Assembly: GCA_031308135.1 (NCBI GenBank)
Contig: JAHLJT010002630.1
Span: 100,065,608 to 100,129,607 of the forward strand
From: Acheta domesticus
Taxonomy: Eukaryota > Arthropoda > Insecta > Orthoptera > Gryllidae
Reading direction: 5' to 3'
DNA: 64,000 bases
The notes beneath the pieces are model-generated. The model saw only the letters and a list, made by a program, of their open reading frames with translations. It ran no database searches and was not told the DNA's origin. Shown here piece by piece: positions 1 to 10,698 of this stretch. The translations under genes were made by a program, and so were the position numbers. Numbering within the stretch: position 1 is the first letter of the stretch; every line of letters starts with the position of its first letter.

Positions 1-190
1 TTTTAATGTTTTTTGACAAACAAATAAATAAATAAAAGGTTCATTCAATCATTTTTTTATTCTATAGAATATTTTCGTTTTCTATTTTTTTCCTGGCCCT
101 CAAGGGAATGTGCGCAGATAAATATCTTTAACCACACGTCATATACAGTTTTTTTCTGTTTTTCGACAAATAAATAAATAAATATTGATT
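1..190 (+). repeat. Two LINE 3'-terminal tails
   Basis: Two stretches end in the same way, with TTTTTTGACAAACAAATAAA near the start and TTTTTCGACAAATAAATAAA near 165-185. The second is preceded by CGTCATATACAGTTTTT, and the same string precedes the tail of the LINE fragment at about 44390-44425. These are therefore 3' ends of the same LINE family with (TAAA)n tails. No coding sequence remains here. Confidence 0.45.
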
Positions 191-1780
191 TATTACTTGC
201 TCTGTTTCATTAGATTGAGCTGTTTCAAAGTTAGAAATGTCTCAACTCAGAACATGTGGGCCTGTTCTTGGGTAAAAATCACATAATTCAAAATTTGCTT
301 CAATGGAAATAAACATTGCCGATTATGGAAACAATTAATGAATGAAGGGACTCATGCCACTCACATCTTTCTTACATGGGTGGCAAAATTATTGGAGATT
401 AAGTGAATTCCATTTGTGTTACCAGTTCTATATTTTTAAACTCTTTTTTATAAGAGAACTTTGCATAATTAGAGATTCATTGTTGCTAATCATTAACATA
501 AAATTGTAATAAATATAATTATATTTTATAAAGTTTTGATTTATAGGTAGGTGTAATCTAAGTTGGAGTATCATAAGCAGATGCAAAAAATAAAACAAAA
601 ACATCTCAGTTAACCTGGAAAGGATGTTGTCTGTCGCTGGAAGGAACACATTTGCTAAGAATGCTACTGCAATAAAAATCTGCAAGAGTTTAAGGTCAGC
701 ATATTCAGAGAAATGTCTAATAACTTATTTATTGTTTATACTGTTTGATACATTATGAAACCATTATCTATAATTTATAATATAATTTTTATACTTTACC
801 TCTTCGTTGATTGTGAAATGCTTTAAGGATTTCTTATTGCAAATTCTGTAATAATAAGTCTACAAAATTTCGTCGCTTACCTGCTATAAATATACAATTC
901 TTTCCAGTGTTCCGTGACTGAGTTAAAGTGATTTAATAAGTAATCTGTACTGCTTGCTTGTCTGTTAAAAGTTACTTCAAATACATGCATAATGGAAAAG
1001 AGTTCTAATTACCTAAATCAATGTATTTACTACATGATTGCATGTAACCACAGTTGTGAAAAGCAATGTCACTATAAAAAACATTATCAACCAACTTCTT
1101 TATAAGGATAGTATTTTTCTGGTTTCAATTGATTCAATAAACAATTTTTTAAAGTATAGTACTTCTTATTACTATAAGTCACCAAATGACACGTGGATAC
1201 ATTTATGTTACAAGAAATGCGACCATCAGAGGAAGTATTTGTCAGGTAAGGATGAACTACGTGATTAAATACATCTCATTGCTAATATTGCTCATGTTGT
1301 AATTTCTAAAATCTGTCCAATTATTTTGTACCTAGCATTTTCCGCGCTCTTTGTTATTTTTGAGTTGGCAGCGGTGCATGTGTACATGTAGAGAAAATGC
1401 TAAGGCGAGGTGTAGGAAGGTAGCCGTGATTCAGAGAGCGTGGCTGTTTTTCGTTTTTCGAGTGGCTCAGTTAAAACGTTTTTCGAGAGCAGGAGTTGCG
1501 AGGGACGCGAGCGTCGTGATACAGACTGTTAACGAGAATCAGACAATAAAGTTATTTTTCTTTAAGACTGTGTGAATTTTTTTTGAACTTATAAATATTT
1601 ACATTACTCATTTTATTAAAATACTTCCATTATTTCGTTTTTGATACTTTCAAACGTTATTAACACAAGATATACTAATACAGTGTTAGAATTAACATTT
1701 TAAATGTGTAATTGCCACAGATCTTTTTCAAGAGATCACTTTTAAGGTTTTGTTGATCTTGACCTCGTATTATAAATATA
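191..1780. other. AT-rich DNA, no recognisable feature
   Basis: Only short open frames without family similarity are visible. The frame at 428-685 on the minus strand is hydrophobic but does not match the last exon expected for the receptor gene that ends upstream at 7035. If gene 1 continues to the left, this is intron. Confidence 0.4.
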
Positions 1781-1942
1781 GTGTGGATACTCGTGAGGGT
1801 AGGTCAATGAAATTCAGTTATTATTACAGTGCTAACGTTTCAGCCATTTGTTTGGCCTGCTTCAGGGCTATATTTATAGCCGAAACTTTGGCACTGTAAT
1901 AATAACTGAATTTCATTGACCTACCCTCACGAGTATCCACAC
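1781..1942. repeat. Foldback (inverted repeat) element
   Basis: The left arm 1781-1841 and right arm 1882-1942 are reverse complements over 61 bases with two mismatches. They are separated by a 40-base loop. There is no coding content. It looks like a foldback or MITE-type insertion; the family is not recognised. Confidence 0.8.
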
Positions 1943-3669
1943 CATACTTTTAAGGTTATATTTTTATTCGCGCAAAACACGTATCAATTACATTACTTGA
2001 AAACCAAGTCTTATTTCAAATAATACTGCGGTCAATTCATGCTCGGATGAGATGTTTCACTCTCACGAAAGACGAGACAGAAGGACTATCACATAACAAA
2101 AAGACTTCCATGGCAAAGAATCTGACCCTGACAGACGAGGACAAAAATCAACTGTAGGGCAGTGAGGTTCATAGTTTCAAAAGTTGGTTGTTCTGACCGG
2201 AAGTAGGTTCAGACGCCACATTGTCTCTTTAGTCCGTATTTTAAGGTGACGTAAAGAATACTAAACAAAAAACACAAATTTCAACAATGGTTGCCGAACG
2301 TAATTTCAGCAATTATTTTATTTTATTTTTTTTATCAGATTTCTCTTCCTGTCGAAATGACATGCGGTGAACCCAATTTCCAGTCGAATACAATAACATA
2401 ACAATAAAATACACATAAATATTTACCCTTTTCGACAAAACAATTTATCTTTACAAAATTTAAAAATAATTCACACATTCAACTTATTTACGTTTCATTA
2501 ATTCTAGTGCACTTTGTTTGAGAGTGAATTCTTTTTGATGCCCATTTTGATTTATCCTTAAAATAATGCACAATCTTGGCCTTGTCATAAATTTTATTTA
2601 AATAAATTTTTTCACTTCCCAGCTGTGTTCCATTTGACCTCCCTTGGTGTCATCCCCCGACTGTTGCCAAATGCCTACGTCCACATTCATATTTAGTTCC
2701 ATTACTATGTTAATTTCCCTACCATACCATTTTAATCTGGAATCCAATTTCCACACTCCCGGACTAATATACACGTACTAACATCACTCTTTAAAAATCT
2801 CAAAACTTCTTATAAAATGTTCTACTTGAATCTGTCAATTCGTTTGCGACACGATGCATCACGTCCAAAAACACGAAACGTCTGAGCATATGCATTGTTA
2901 CAGTACATTTTTCACCTCGCAGTTTGAAAACCAAAAACTGCTGTCCTTCTTTGTCAAAATCGTAATACTTTTTAGACTTTCTATTTACTAATGCAATTAC
3001 ATTCTCATACTTTCTTCGTTACAATACATTCAAATAGTCCGAATAATATTCATAATTTTCCGCTTTTCAAAGTTCGAATCTTGTGATAGATATTAAATGT
3101 TTTTGTTTATTTATTTAATTACGTGAAAACAGTTAAAAACTGTGTGTAACGAGCTATGGGGAGAAGTGAGTTCTGTGCACGTTTTCATAATTCTGTGATC
3201 TCTATCCTGAACCGTATTCTACAGGCCAGCAACTTAGAAAGCTCCCTTGAGTGCGCATGCGCGAGGAAGGATGACTCCCACCATCAACCGATCACTTCCC
3301 CTGAAAATATCGCTCTCTCACTCGCTCTGCGCGCCAGGCGGCGTGGCCGGTCGAGGGGGGGGGGTCTGAACGCATAGACAGTCTGCTTTGTTCGTGGGCC
3401 TAATGTGCAGCAGTAAAAGTGTCAGCCATCCAAATCAAAACAGTTTCAGCTGTCTGTGCACAAACGCTGACTCGTAATATATTAAAATTTAGTAAAAGAA
3501 ACATATGTATAGGAAGCATCGCCCCCTGATCCTCAGTCCTGTCCCTTTCGTCTTCGAGTGCTGTGCAGCGTGGCGTGTCTTAGCGTAGGCCTAATTTCAA
3601 GTGAAGTTCACAGGCGTAATATTGTGTGTATTTGTTTCTAACACTAGGACAACCGTTTGCAGGTAATAT
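1943..3669. other. No gene recognised
   Basis: Mostly AT-rich sequence. A locally GC-richer stretch at about 3150-3420 contains GCGCATGCGCG and a run of G, but no protein family is apparent in either strand. Confidence 0.35.
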
Positions 3670-3990
3670 AACATGAACATCAAGCTCCCTCTTTACCATC
3701 CCGATCTCAAGTCCATCGATTTAGTTTGGAGTTCCATTAGGAATCATGTTACGAAAGAAAGCATCGGTATCCGTCTATGAGTTAAAGAAAATGTATGCCG
3801 AATATTATTTTCTAAATATTGCCCAAATCAATGGAAGAAGTGTTGTGAACACGTTAAGAAAATCGAAGAAGAATATATGAAAACAGACATGTCGACGAAA
3901 GCAAAAGTGGACAAAATTATCGTTTCTTTGCGGGGCAGTTCCTCTAAGGGTGAGAACGACAATGACGTCACACAGCGAAGGCTGCAGTGA
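3670..3990 (+). pseudogene. DDE transposase C-terminal relic (Tc1/mariner-IS630 type)
   Basis: The conceptual plus-strand translation reads LPLYHPDLKSIDLVWSSIRN, a recognisable form of the LPPYHxDLNPIExxW block that carries the last catalytic region of Tc1/mariner-like DDE transposases. Further on come NQWKKCCEHVKKIEEEY and a serine- and acid-rich end near 3930-3960, both typical of the end of such proteins. A stop interrupts the frame just after IRL, and no N-terminal part is visible. It is a dead fragment. The assignment to the superfamily is good; the exact family is not determined. Confidence 0.65.
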
Positions 3991-4389
3991 CGTTGATGAC
4001 TTATAGCTACTCCTTGCTGGAGGAGGGCGACGAATCGCGTGCGCGCAGTAGGTCAGATATTCTGGCAATGTAGCAGCGGTGGGAGAAACCCGCGAAAGTA
4101 AGCACCTCACAAAAGGGAGATTTCAAACTTGTCCCTCTATGGTCGAATATTGAATACAGAAAAAAGAGCGATTTTTTCAAGTTTTGTTGACAAAATATTC
4201 GCTCCTATGTAATAAAACCTATTTTCAAAGGTAAATTGGCTTTAAATTTGTGCATTTCACACGCATCATGTTCTTCATGAAAGAATAATACTTTTTGCCG
4301 CGACAATATGGACAACGATAATTTGAATAACTACACAAAATAATTCGCACATAAAAAAGTCTCTCTAATATTTATGAAAAAACTGACAA

Positions 4390-5135
4390 AAGAGAAATTG
4401 GAGAATAATTTTGAATTTGATTTTTGTTGCCTTTTTTTAAGAGCGGCTTAACCTTAGCTGTTTTAAAAATATCTGGAAAAATTCCGGTGCATAAGGATGC
4501 ATAAAATATGTGAGTTAACGGGTGTACAATGGCAGGCGCACAAGTCTTTTAACAAATAATCTGAAAATTCATCTAAACCGGCCGAATATTTAGTTTTTAA
4601 TTCACCGATTATTTTGCGAATTTCATAGGAAGAGGTTTCGGAAACGAACATTGTGTCTAAACTTTTTACGGTAACGTCAGATGTTGAATTTTGTTGCTGA
4701 AATCCCTTAGTGAGATCGGCAGCAATTCTCGGAACGTATTGGTTAAAGATACTAGCTACTGTTGCTGGATCGTTCACATCTCTATCGTTATCTTTTAAAC
4801 AACATTCTTTACAAGGTTTCTAGTTGATTTGGTCGTATTTTTGTTTTCCACATTGATTTTGTTTTGTTATATATTTTGTGTTCGAAATACCCTGATCGTG
4901 TTTCATGAATTTAGCCTGCCTTATGACTTTTCTTAACAATGATTTGTAGTTTTTAAAGTAGAGGAGGAAATCTTGAGATACGTTATGATGCCTAGTAATG
5001 AAAGAAAGAATTCGTTTTTGTTTTTACATGATGTTCTATTCCCTTGTGTAATCCAAGAATTGCTTTCCCGTGAAATATTTAATTTTCTTTTTTGGAAAGG
5101 AAAGCACGTGTTAAAATGAAATGAAAGCACAGAAA
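4390..5135 (-). pseudogene. LINE reverse-transcriptase fragment
   Basis: On the minus strand, pieces in more than one frame give the region between endonuclease and reverse transcriptase of a CR1/jockey-type LINE. They include SWITQGNRTSCKNKNEFF near 5060, and IRKIIGELKTKYSAGLDEFS near 4620, the usual start of the RT domain. FPDIFKTAKVKPL near 4480-4440 follows. Frameshifts separate the pieces, so it is non-functional. It may belong to the same family as the 3' fragments at 30.1 and 44.0 kb, but the parts do not overlap and this cannot be tested by eye. Confidence 0.7.
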
Positions 5136-5639
5136 AAAAGAATGATATTTATCGTTTGTATCAACAGTATTATAAACCGCATCCCATGACTCCTGCAGCA
5201 AGTAATCAATGAATAATTTTATTTTACTTTTAGTAAACACTCTACTCATACGTGTATTATTTATTGGGTGTTGTATTATTATTTATTTTACGTATTATTT
5301 ATTGTTTCTGTGATAGCACATCATGGCAACACATTGAATTGTCTTTGCCAAATATGAGAATGTTTCTTTAATTAAAATTTAACATTTTTCGAAATAATAT
5401 AGACTTGTGCCACTGTTTATTTATTACATTCATGTTCGCTATTTGTTTATTTCGCACTGGACTGCTAACTTCCTTGGATCTTCTGAAAACAAATAGCACT
5501 TTATACCTTACCATAGCATCTTCCACTGTTTGTTTTGTTTCTACACTATGTCAGTTCTATAACATGTTGATTAGTTTATTTCATTACTGGGGCGCGTCCG
5601 AATGGACCGTCACAATACGGAGTAATATACGTGGTATAC

Positions 5640-6980
5640 AGAGAAACTTATGTAATGCTGCGTGAAAAAACGGCGAATTTTCGGCAGAAGAAAACATTGC
5701 CGGTACCTGATAACGAAAAAGTTGATAAATCTACGCAGTGGATAAATCTAAAATAACTCAGTGGATAAATCTAGTTAATAAATTAAGAAAAAATTCCTCT
5801 AACACGTGGTGTAGCCAAAATGCCTTTCTTGTGGGTCCTTGACACCGAAAAAAGCAATTGACGGCAAAACAACCGTCTGTCCGCCCGTCCGTCCGTCCGT
5901 GAACACCACTAGCGCTTAAACCACACGTAGAATATTTTCCGAATTGAAGAAACCCCTGTCGAAACCCTAGCACGAGTGGAAGTTCTCAGATTGTGAAAAA
6001 CATTCTTTAAATTCTGGGGGTACTTTAAATAAAACCCCAGGGACATAGTCAACATTTTCTCAAAAATGGCTCCAAATTTTATCTTTAAAGTTCTTGTAAG
6101 AATAGAGTAAAATACACTTATAAAGATGGCATAAGTCCGATTTTCACTGTTAACTCTGAATTGTCGAAAACTGAAAAAGTTTGGATTTTTTGGCGTCCTC
6201 CTACAACTACAAAATTGAAGATCAAGATTTTTCCTTCATTTGAGATTTGCTCTCCATATTAAGTTCCTTCATTAAGGTCATGTATATTTTTTGAACATTT
6301 TAGTAGTATTCGCGCAATGTTGGGTGAAAAATGTTCAAAAATAACAAAAACAAGATTTTCTCAACAAGGGTTTCAAATATATTCTTTAAAATTTTGGTAG
6401 AGTTAGTGCGAAATGTACACTATGCGATGACAAAACATCCATTTAGCTCTATTCTTTACTATTTGCAAAAATTAGAAAAATGTAATTATTTTAATAGCCT
6501 CTAATGTTGTTAATATTTACATTAGCGGTGATTTGTGCACATTACTGCATTTACGAGTACATTTGATGTAAATGATGTCTAATAATATTTCTTGAAAACT
6601 CAATAGTTTTCAGTGAAAACGAGTTCAAAATTTCTTCATTTTCAGAAACGCTCAAAAACATTTTCTCATAAACAACTTCAGTTTTTTCTTCAAACTTTTT
6701 GAACAAATAATGCTTATTGCACTGTCTAAGATGACGTAACAATTACTTTTCTTTTGTTTTTTCAAAAATTACACAAATGTAATTGTTTTGAAATATATCT
6801 CACGCCGTTAATGTGAACATTTCTAGCGATTTGTATACATTATTGCTTTTTAATGAAAATTCTTCAAATGAAGTTTTTCGAAACCACAAGTTTTATTTAC
6901 TATTACCGCTCAAATAACTATACATTTACTAATACTTAATTATTTTCTCAAGTATTAAAATTTATTTATTTTTATAATTT
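5640..6980 (-). repeat. AT-rich dispersed repeat, reverse-oriented copy
   Basis: It starts with GTGAAAAAACGGCGAATTTT at about 5660, the reverse complement of the 3' end of the full-length copy at 58.5-60.6 kb. It continues through the shared landmarks (a CCGTCCGTCCGT tract, the question-like core AAAATGGCTCCAAATTTT, and TTCAGTGAAAACGAGTTC). No coding capacity is visible. Confidence 0.7.
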
Positions 6981-7034
6981 TGTTATTTCTAGAGTAGACA
7001 CGTCGCCTCTCCTCCCACTACTAAACATACTTAC

Positions 7035-7402
7035 CACCTCGTAACTATATACTTCCAATCTTGTGGCACAGAACGGATCAATTTCATCGACCCTGCTAAT
7101 GGATACGTTTTGGAGAATAGGAACCAGGTTTCTTCGTCTGCGAACAAAGCGAATGGATTTTCATCGAGAGTCAATATTAGGTCTTGTGGATTGTCAATGT
7201 ATTTGATATTGAGATTATATAAAAACTTAAAAGTTGAATGCGAACAGACACTTCCATTTTCTGAACATATCTGTTTAAACTTCTCCACCCAAGCTTGCTC
7301 TTCTTTGTGTACTAAAACTGGTATTCCACTGGCTCCTAGCTTCTCGATTGTGTCGATGTCAGGGTACCATTGGGGATTAATAATCATATCAAAGAGACGA
7401 CC
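7035..7402 (-). CDS. Gene 1 exon D: ionotropic receptor ligand-binding lobe S2
   Basis: This exon begins with GRLFDMIINPQWYPDIDTIE, the pattern that follows TM2 in divergent insect IRs (AYQ-G-[KR]-L-F... P-x-Y...IDTIxxL). It ends with KYIVTRW, leading to the last exon. It encodes 122 residues plus two bases. The acceptor is TTTCTAG before GGT at 7402 and the donor is TG|GTAAGT at 7035 (phase 2). The same phase and length are found in D2. Protein identity to D2 is only moderate, although structure-bearing positions (GRLFD, YPDI, LDEN, WKY-VT-W) are kept. It should bind or shape the ligand site outside the dendritic membrane. The next exon, carrying the last TM, is not found between 1 and 7034 and presumably lies outside the window. 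Confidence 0.85.
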
Positions 7403-7559
7403 CTAGAAATAAACACTACCTCAGAAACCAATACATAGTCAGATTCGAAAGATGTTTTTCCGTCAACAAGAGTTTTATACTAGATTGATAAATTCAGATT
7501 TCAAAAAGGGTATAGTGTTTTAATTCATATTTACAAGGTGATAAATAAAGATTAATATT

Positions 7560-7700
7560 AATAATGAGACGGGAGAAGAGCTTAAGCAGCAAGAAAAGGT
7601 TCAGAAGCCGGCGCAGCTTCAGAAGGAGCAGCAGCAGAAGCAGCAGCATCAGCAGCAGCAGCAGCAGGAGTAGAAGCAGTAGGAGGACGAATAGGACAGT
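7560..7700. repeat. (AGC)n-rich imperfect microsatellite
   Basis: This is a run of AGCAGC with scattered AAG and AGG triplets. It encodes only Ser/Arg or Ala low complexity and has no sign of selection as protein. Confidence 0.7.
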
Positions 7701-7704
7701 AGCA

Positions 7705-7939
7705 TTATGGTGCGATTTTTCTAACTCTGCCTCTCAAGCCCCTGTGGATACAATGGAATATCACACGACATTTTGCGTCTTTCTCTGTCCTACCGCTAGA
7801 TGTCGCATGATCAGAAGCACTGATACGATCACGATCAAGCGATATCTAGCGGTACAACTGAGAAAGGTGCAAAATACCGCGACATATTTCATCGTGAAGA
7901 CGGGCCTTGAGAGGTAAAGTTAGAAAAACGGCAGTATAT
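7705..7939. mobile_element. Long-TIR palindromic MITE, copy 1
   Basis: The ends ATTATGGTGCGATTTTTCTA and (reverse complement of the other side) ATATACTGCCGTTTTTCTA match each other, and most of the 235 bases can fold on themselves. It shares the blocks CTCTCAAG, TGGAATAT and CCGCTAGAT with the element at 36400-36660, so the two are one family. No coding sequence is present. Copy 1 is the more diverged. Confidence 0.65.
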
Positions 7940-7974
7940 GTGCAGCAGCAGAAGCACCAATTACAGCAGTGGGA

Positions 7975-8560
7975 GCAGCAGTGGCGTAGCGTCAGGGGAG
8001 GCTAAGATGCTGAGCATCCCCACGTGAAATATTAATCAAAGAAGCCTAAATATTGTATTGCTAATATTCCAAATGAGTGAAACACATTCAGCGAAACACG
8101 TTTTGTATTAATTTTGAAGTGACAAGCTGGCCTCTGATTGCTTGGACGCTAAAATGCTTCTAGCGTCTGCCGCGAGATTGCGACGAGCAATGACGCATGC
8201 GCAGACGGCGAGGTTCTCCCCTCCCCCTCTTCACCCCTGCCCTAGCATTCTCGAAGTCCCGAAAAGCTAGCGTACGGATACGGGCAGCAACGGCTGGTGA
8301 GAAAGCACCGTGTGAGAAAGTCTTATGAGAGCAAGTTGCTCGTTTGTGCACGAGAGTGCAGCACACTTGAGGTTGTCAGAGAAATATTTTTCTTTCTCAC
8401 TCGTGATTCCGTGCTTTGTCATGAGTACAAACAGTAGATATAGTGCTTGCCTACTAATTCTCAATTAATATCTAAGAAGCTGAATTCTGACTTAAATATA
8501 TTAAATTTTATTTTGGTTCGAAATATATCAATTCACAAGTGATCTCATTGTCAATCGCGA
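7975..8560. other. Possible hAT terminus, otherwise unassigned
   Basis: CAGTGGCGTAGCGTCAGGGG at 7979 resembles the CAGTGGCGTAG terminal repeats of many hAT elements. I found no matching inverted end downstream, and the following sequence has a CpG-richer stretch at 8160-8290 without protein similarity. Confidence 0.3.
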
Positions 8561-8639
8561 GTGAGAACTAGAGGGGAGCTATTTCATAATTGCTTTCAAG
8601 AAGTCTCCTGACATAAATCTGTTGACGTAGTGTAACATT

Positions 8640-9440
8640 TGTTTCAATATATTGAGGCAGCAGAGTCCTGCAGGAGCAGCACAAATACAAGCAGAAGTAG
8701 GAGCAGCACAAGTACAGGCAGAAGTAGCAGCATCACAAGTATGAGAAGAAGCAGGAACACAAGTACAAGCAGAAGTAGGAGCAGCACAAGTACAAGTAGA
8801 AGTTGCAGCATCACAAGTACGAGAAGAAACAGGAGCAGCACAAGTACAAGCAGAAGCAGGATCAGCACAATTACAAGCAGGAGTGGCACGGCGAGCAGGA
8901 ACAACAGCATCGAAAGACGGCAGCAACTGAAGAGGAGCATTATCAGTAGCAACAGCATCAGACGCAACAACAGGAGTACGAGCAGGAGCTGAAACTAAAT
9001 GTGCAGAAGCATCAAAAAAAGCAGCAGCACGAGCAAGAGCAGCAACGTCTGAAGCATGAGCATGAGCAGTAGTTGGACCACAAATAAATGGAGGAACAAA
9101 ACGGGACCAGAAGCAGTAGCAACAGCATCTGGAACAGGAGTTGGAGCACAAACACATGATGGAGCAGATGCAGGACCAGAAGCAGTAGCAGCAGCATCCT
9201 GAAGAGAAGCACGAGGAGGAGTGTAATCAGCAGCAGCAGAAACAGCAGGGAAGCAGCAGCAGGAGTGCGAACAGTAACAGGAGCAGGAGTAGTAGAAGGA
9301 CTAGAAGCAGCAATACCATTAGAAGCTATTGAAGGGTCGGAAACAGGCAGGAACAGCTACAGCAGCACGACATATAGTGTGGAGATTCAGCAGCAGCAAT
9401 ATTCACAGCCACAGAAACAGTAAAATTGGTAATAACTGCA
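8640..9440. repeat. Degenerate AGC-rich minisatellite
   Basis: About 800 bases of variations on AGCAGCACAAGTACAAGCAG with no fixed period. Apparent open frames on both strands are low-complexity Ser/Arg/Thr or Ala/Cys strings. It lies in the gene 1 C-D intron, close to the donor of exon C1. Confidence 0.75.
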
Positions 9441-9502
9441 GCAGCAGCAAGAACAGAGCGTTGTGCAAAGCATACGCTTTGGACTGATTGCCCTTTTCTT
9501 AC

Positions 9503-9931
9503 CTGGTAGGCGGCGGCGACGACGACGGCGGAGGCGAGCAGCGCGGCGGCCAGCTGCAGGCGCTGCGGCGTGGCGCGCACCCTGTCCTGCGGGGCGCCCC
9601 CGCACGAGGAGAAGGCGCGCAGCGCGGCGGCGGCGCTGGCGGCCAGCGACTCGCCCGCCACCACGCGCCACGCCAGCGCGTACGCCACCGCCGTCCCCAG
9701 CAGCGCCAGCCAAATGCGACGGGAGAACACGCGCAGCGGCAGCGACCACGCCGGCAGCTCCGCAGGCGGAGGCACGACCGCTATCGATCTAGAGACTGAT
9801 TGTGACGCCGGCACGAAGTCACACGTGGGAAACTGCCCGTATAATACGTCAACAGTGAAGTCTACACGGTCAAATAGCACATCTAATATCTTATCGAGAG
9901 TGCTCCACAATACTGATGCCAAATCTGGTCC
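9503..9931 (-). CDS. Gene 1 exon C: IR lobe S1 end, TM1, pore and TM2
   Basis: The exon is 143 codons, phase 0 at both ends. The acceptor is TTTCAG before GGA at 9931 and the donor is CAG|GTAAGA at 9503. Residues 1-36 complete lobe S1. CDFVPASQSVSRSI at 37-50 leads into TM1 (about 73-92, IWLALLGTAVAYALAW). A loop with the pore region follows (RAFSSCGGAPQDRVRATPQR, 105-124), then TM2 (about 125-142), ending AYQ, which splices to GRLFD of exon D. This order is diagnostic of the IR/iGluR ion-channel domain. Codon use is extremely GC-rich with many Ala codons. From 9503 to about 9712 it is identical by eye to exon C2, and similarity stays high to about 9827. The first 34 codons are strongly diverged. 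Confidence 0.88.
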
Positions 9932-10698
9932 CTGAAACATTTTAAGGCGAAACTGGTCAAATTTTAAAGAACTGAAATGCAGCGATTATGAATGAAACGT
10001 TGTATATTCCATCTAATGCATTTTTATCTTTTGAGGATAGACCTCTTCAGTAGTTTCCGGAAATCAGCAAATTTTAGAAAAAGGGTCTGAAGAAAAATAA
10101 TGTTTCCTGTCACTAAAATTATCGTATATTTCGGCAGACAAACAGATGAATCACAAAAAAGGCACCAAAATACATTGTCATCTTATACGAAACATACAAA
10201 CAAATAGTCGTACTCATCATCTAAGGGAAATACTTCCTAAAGTACAGTTGCACTTTCCCAATGCTGAAGGAGGCTTTTCTTTCATCGTAATAGTACATCA
10301 ATCCCCGAATGCCCAAAAGAGTGGGAATAGTTGGCAGAAGCCAGTTCTGCCAGTTACAAGAAATAATGATCACTGATCTAAACTAAATTTTAAGACCGTT
10401 GATAGTTCAGGGTTCACCATACGGAAAGATATATGCTAAAACTATACTTGACGAAAATATATACCTCGTCTTATCTGATGGTTGCCTTTTCTCCAGAAAC
10501 ATACGGTATGTACTACAATTAAAAATGTGTAATACTTATGAAACAAAGCCAAAATGTAAATCCACAATACGAACTAGTGGTTTATAATTATATGCAAAAA
10601 TGAATATTTCTTGACTGTTGATGTTTTGGAATATATAAGTATCAACATATCGCAAACAATACAACCATTTTATAAATGCTTTAATAATTAGATTACAC
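9932..10698 (-). other. Gene 1 intron B-C
   Basis: A short AT-rich intron with no other feature seen. In gene 2 the corresponding intron is 12.6 kb because of transposon insertions. Confidence 0.7.

Larger units (their letters stand above)
7403..9502 (-). other. Gene 1 intron C-D
   Basis: This 2.1-kb intron contains AGC-rich imperfect repeats at 7560-7700 and 8640-9440, a palindromic MITE at 7705-7939, and a hAT-like terminus near 7979. No exon with receptor similarity was found inside. Confidence 0.6.

Noticed and set aside
428..685. Minus-strand hydrophobic frame as last exon of gene 1
   Set aside because: It lacks the W-P-W-I-D, aromatic and EAGL-KW-like pattern before the TM and has no acceptor in the required phase.
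7110..7406. Plus-strand frame opposite exon D1
   Set aside because: Shadow of the S2-coding exon.
8579..9212. Cys/Ala/Thr-, Leu- or Ser/Arg-rich frames over the AGC-rich tract
   Set aside because: They arise from the triplet repeat and are inside the gene 1 intron.
9463..9935. Plus-strand Arg/Pro-rich frames opposite exon C1 (and 39058-39444 opposite C2)
   Set aside because: Antisense of the TM-pore exon, which has splice sites and IR domain order on the minus strand.
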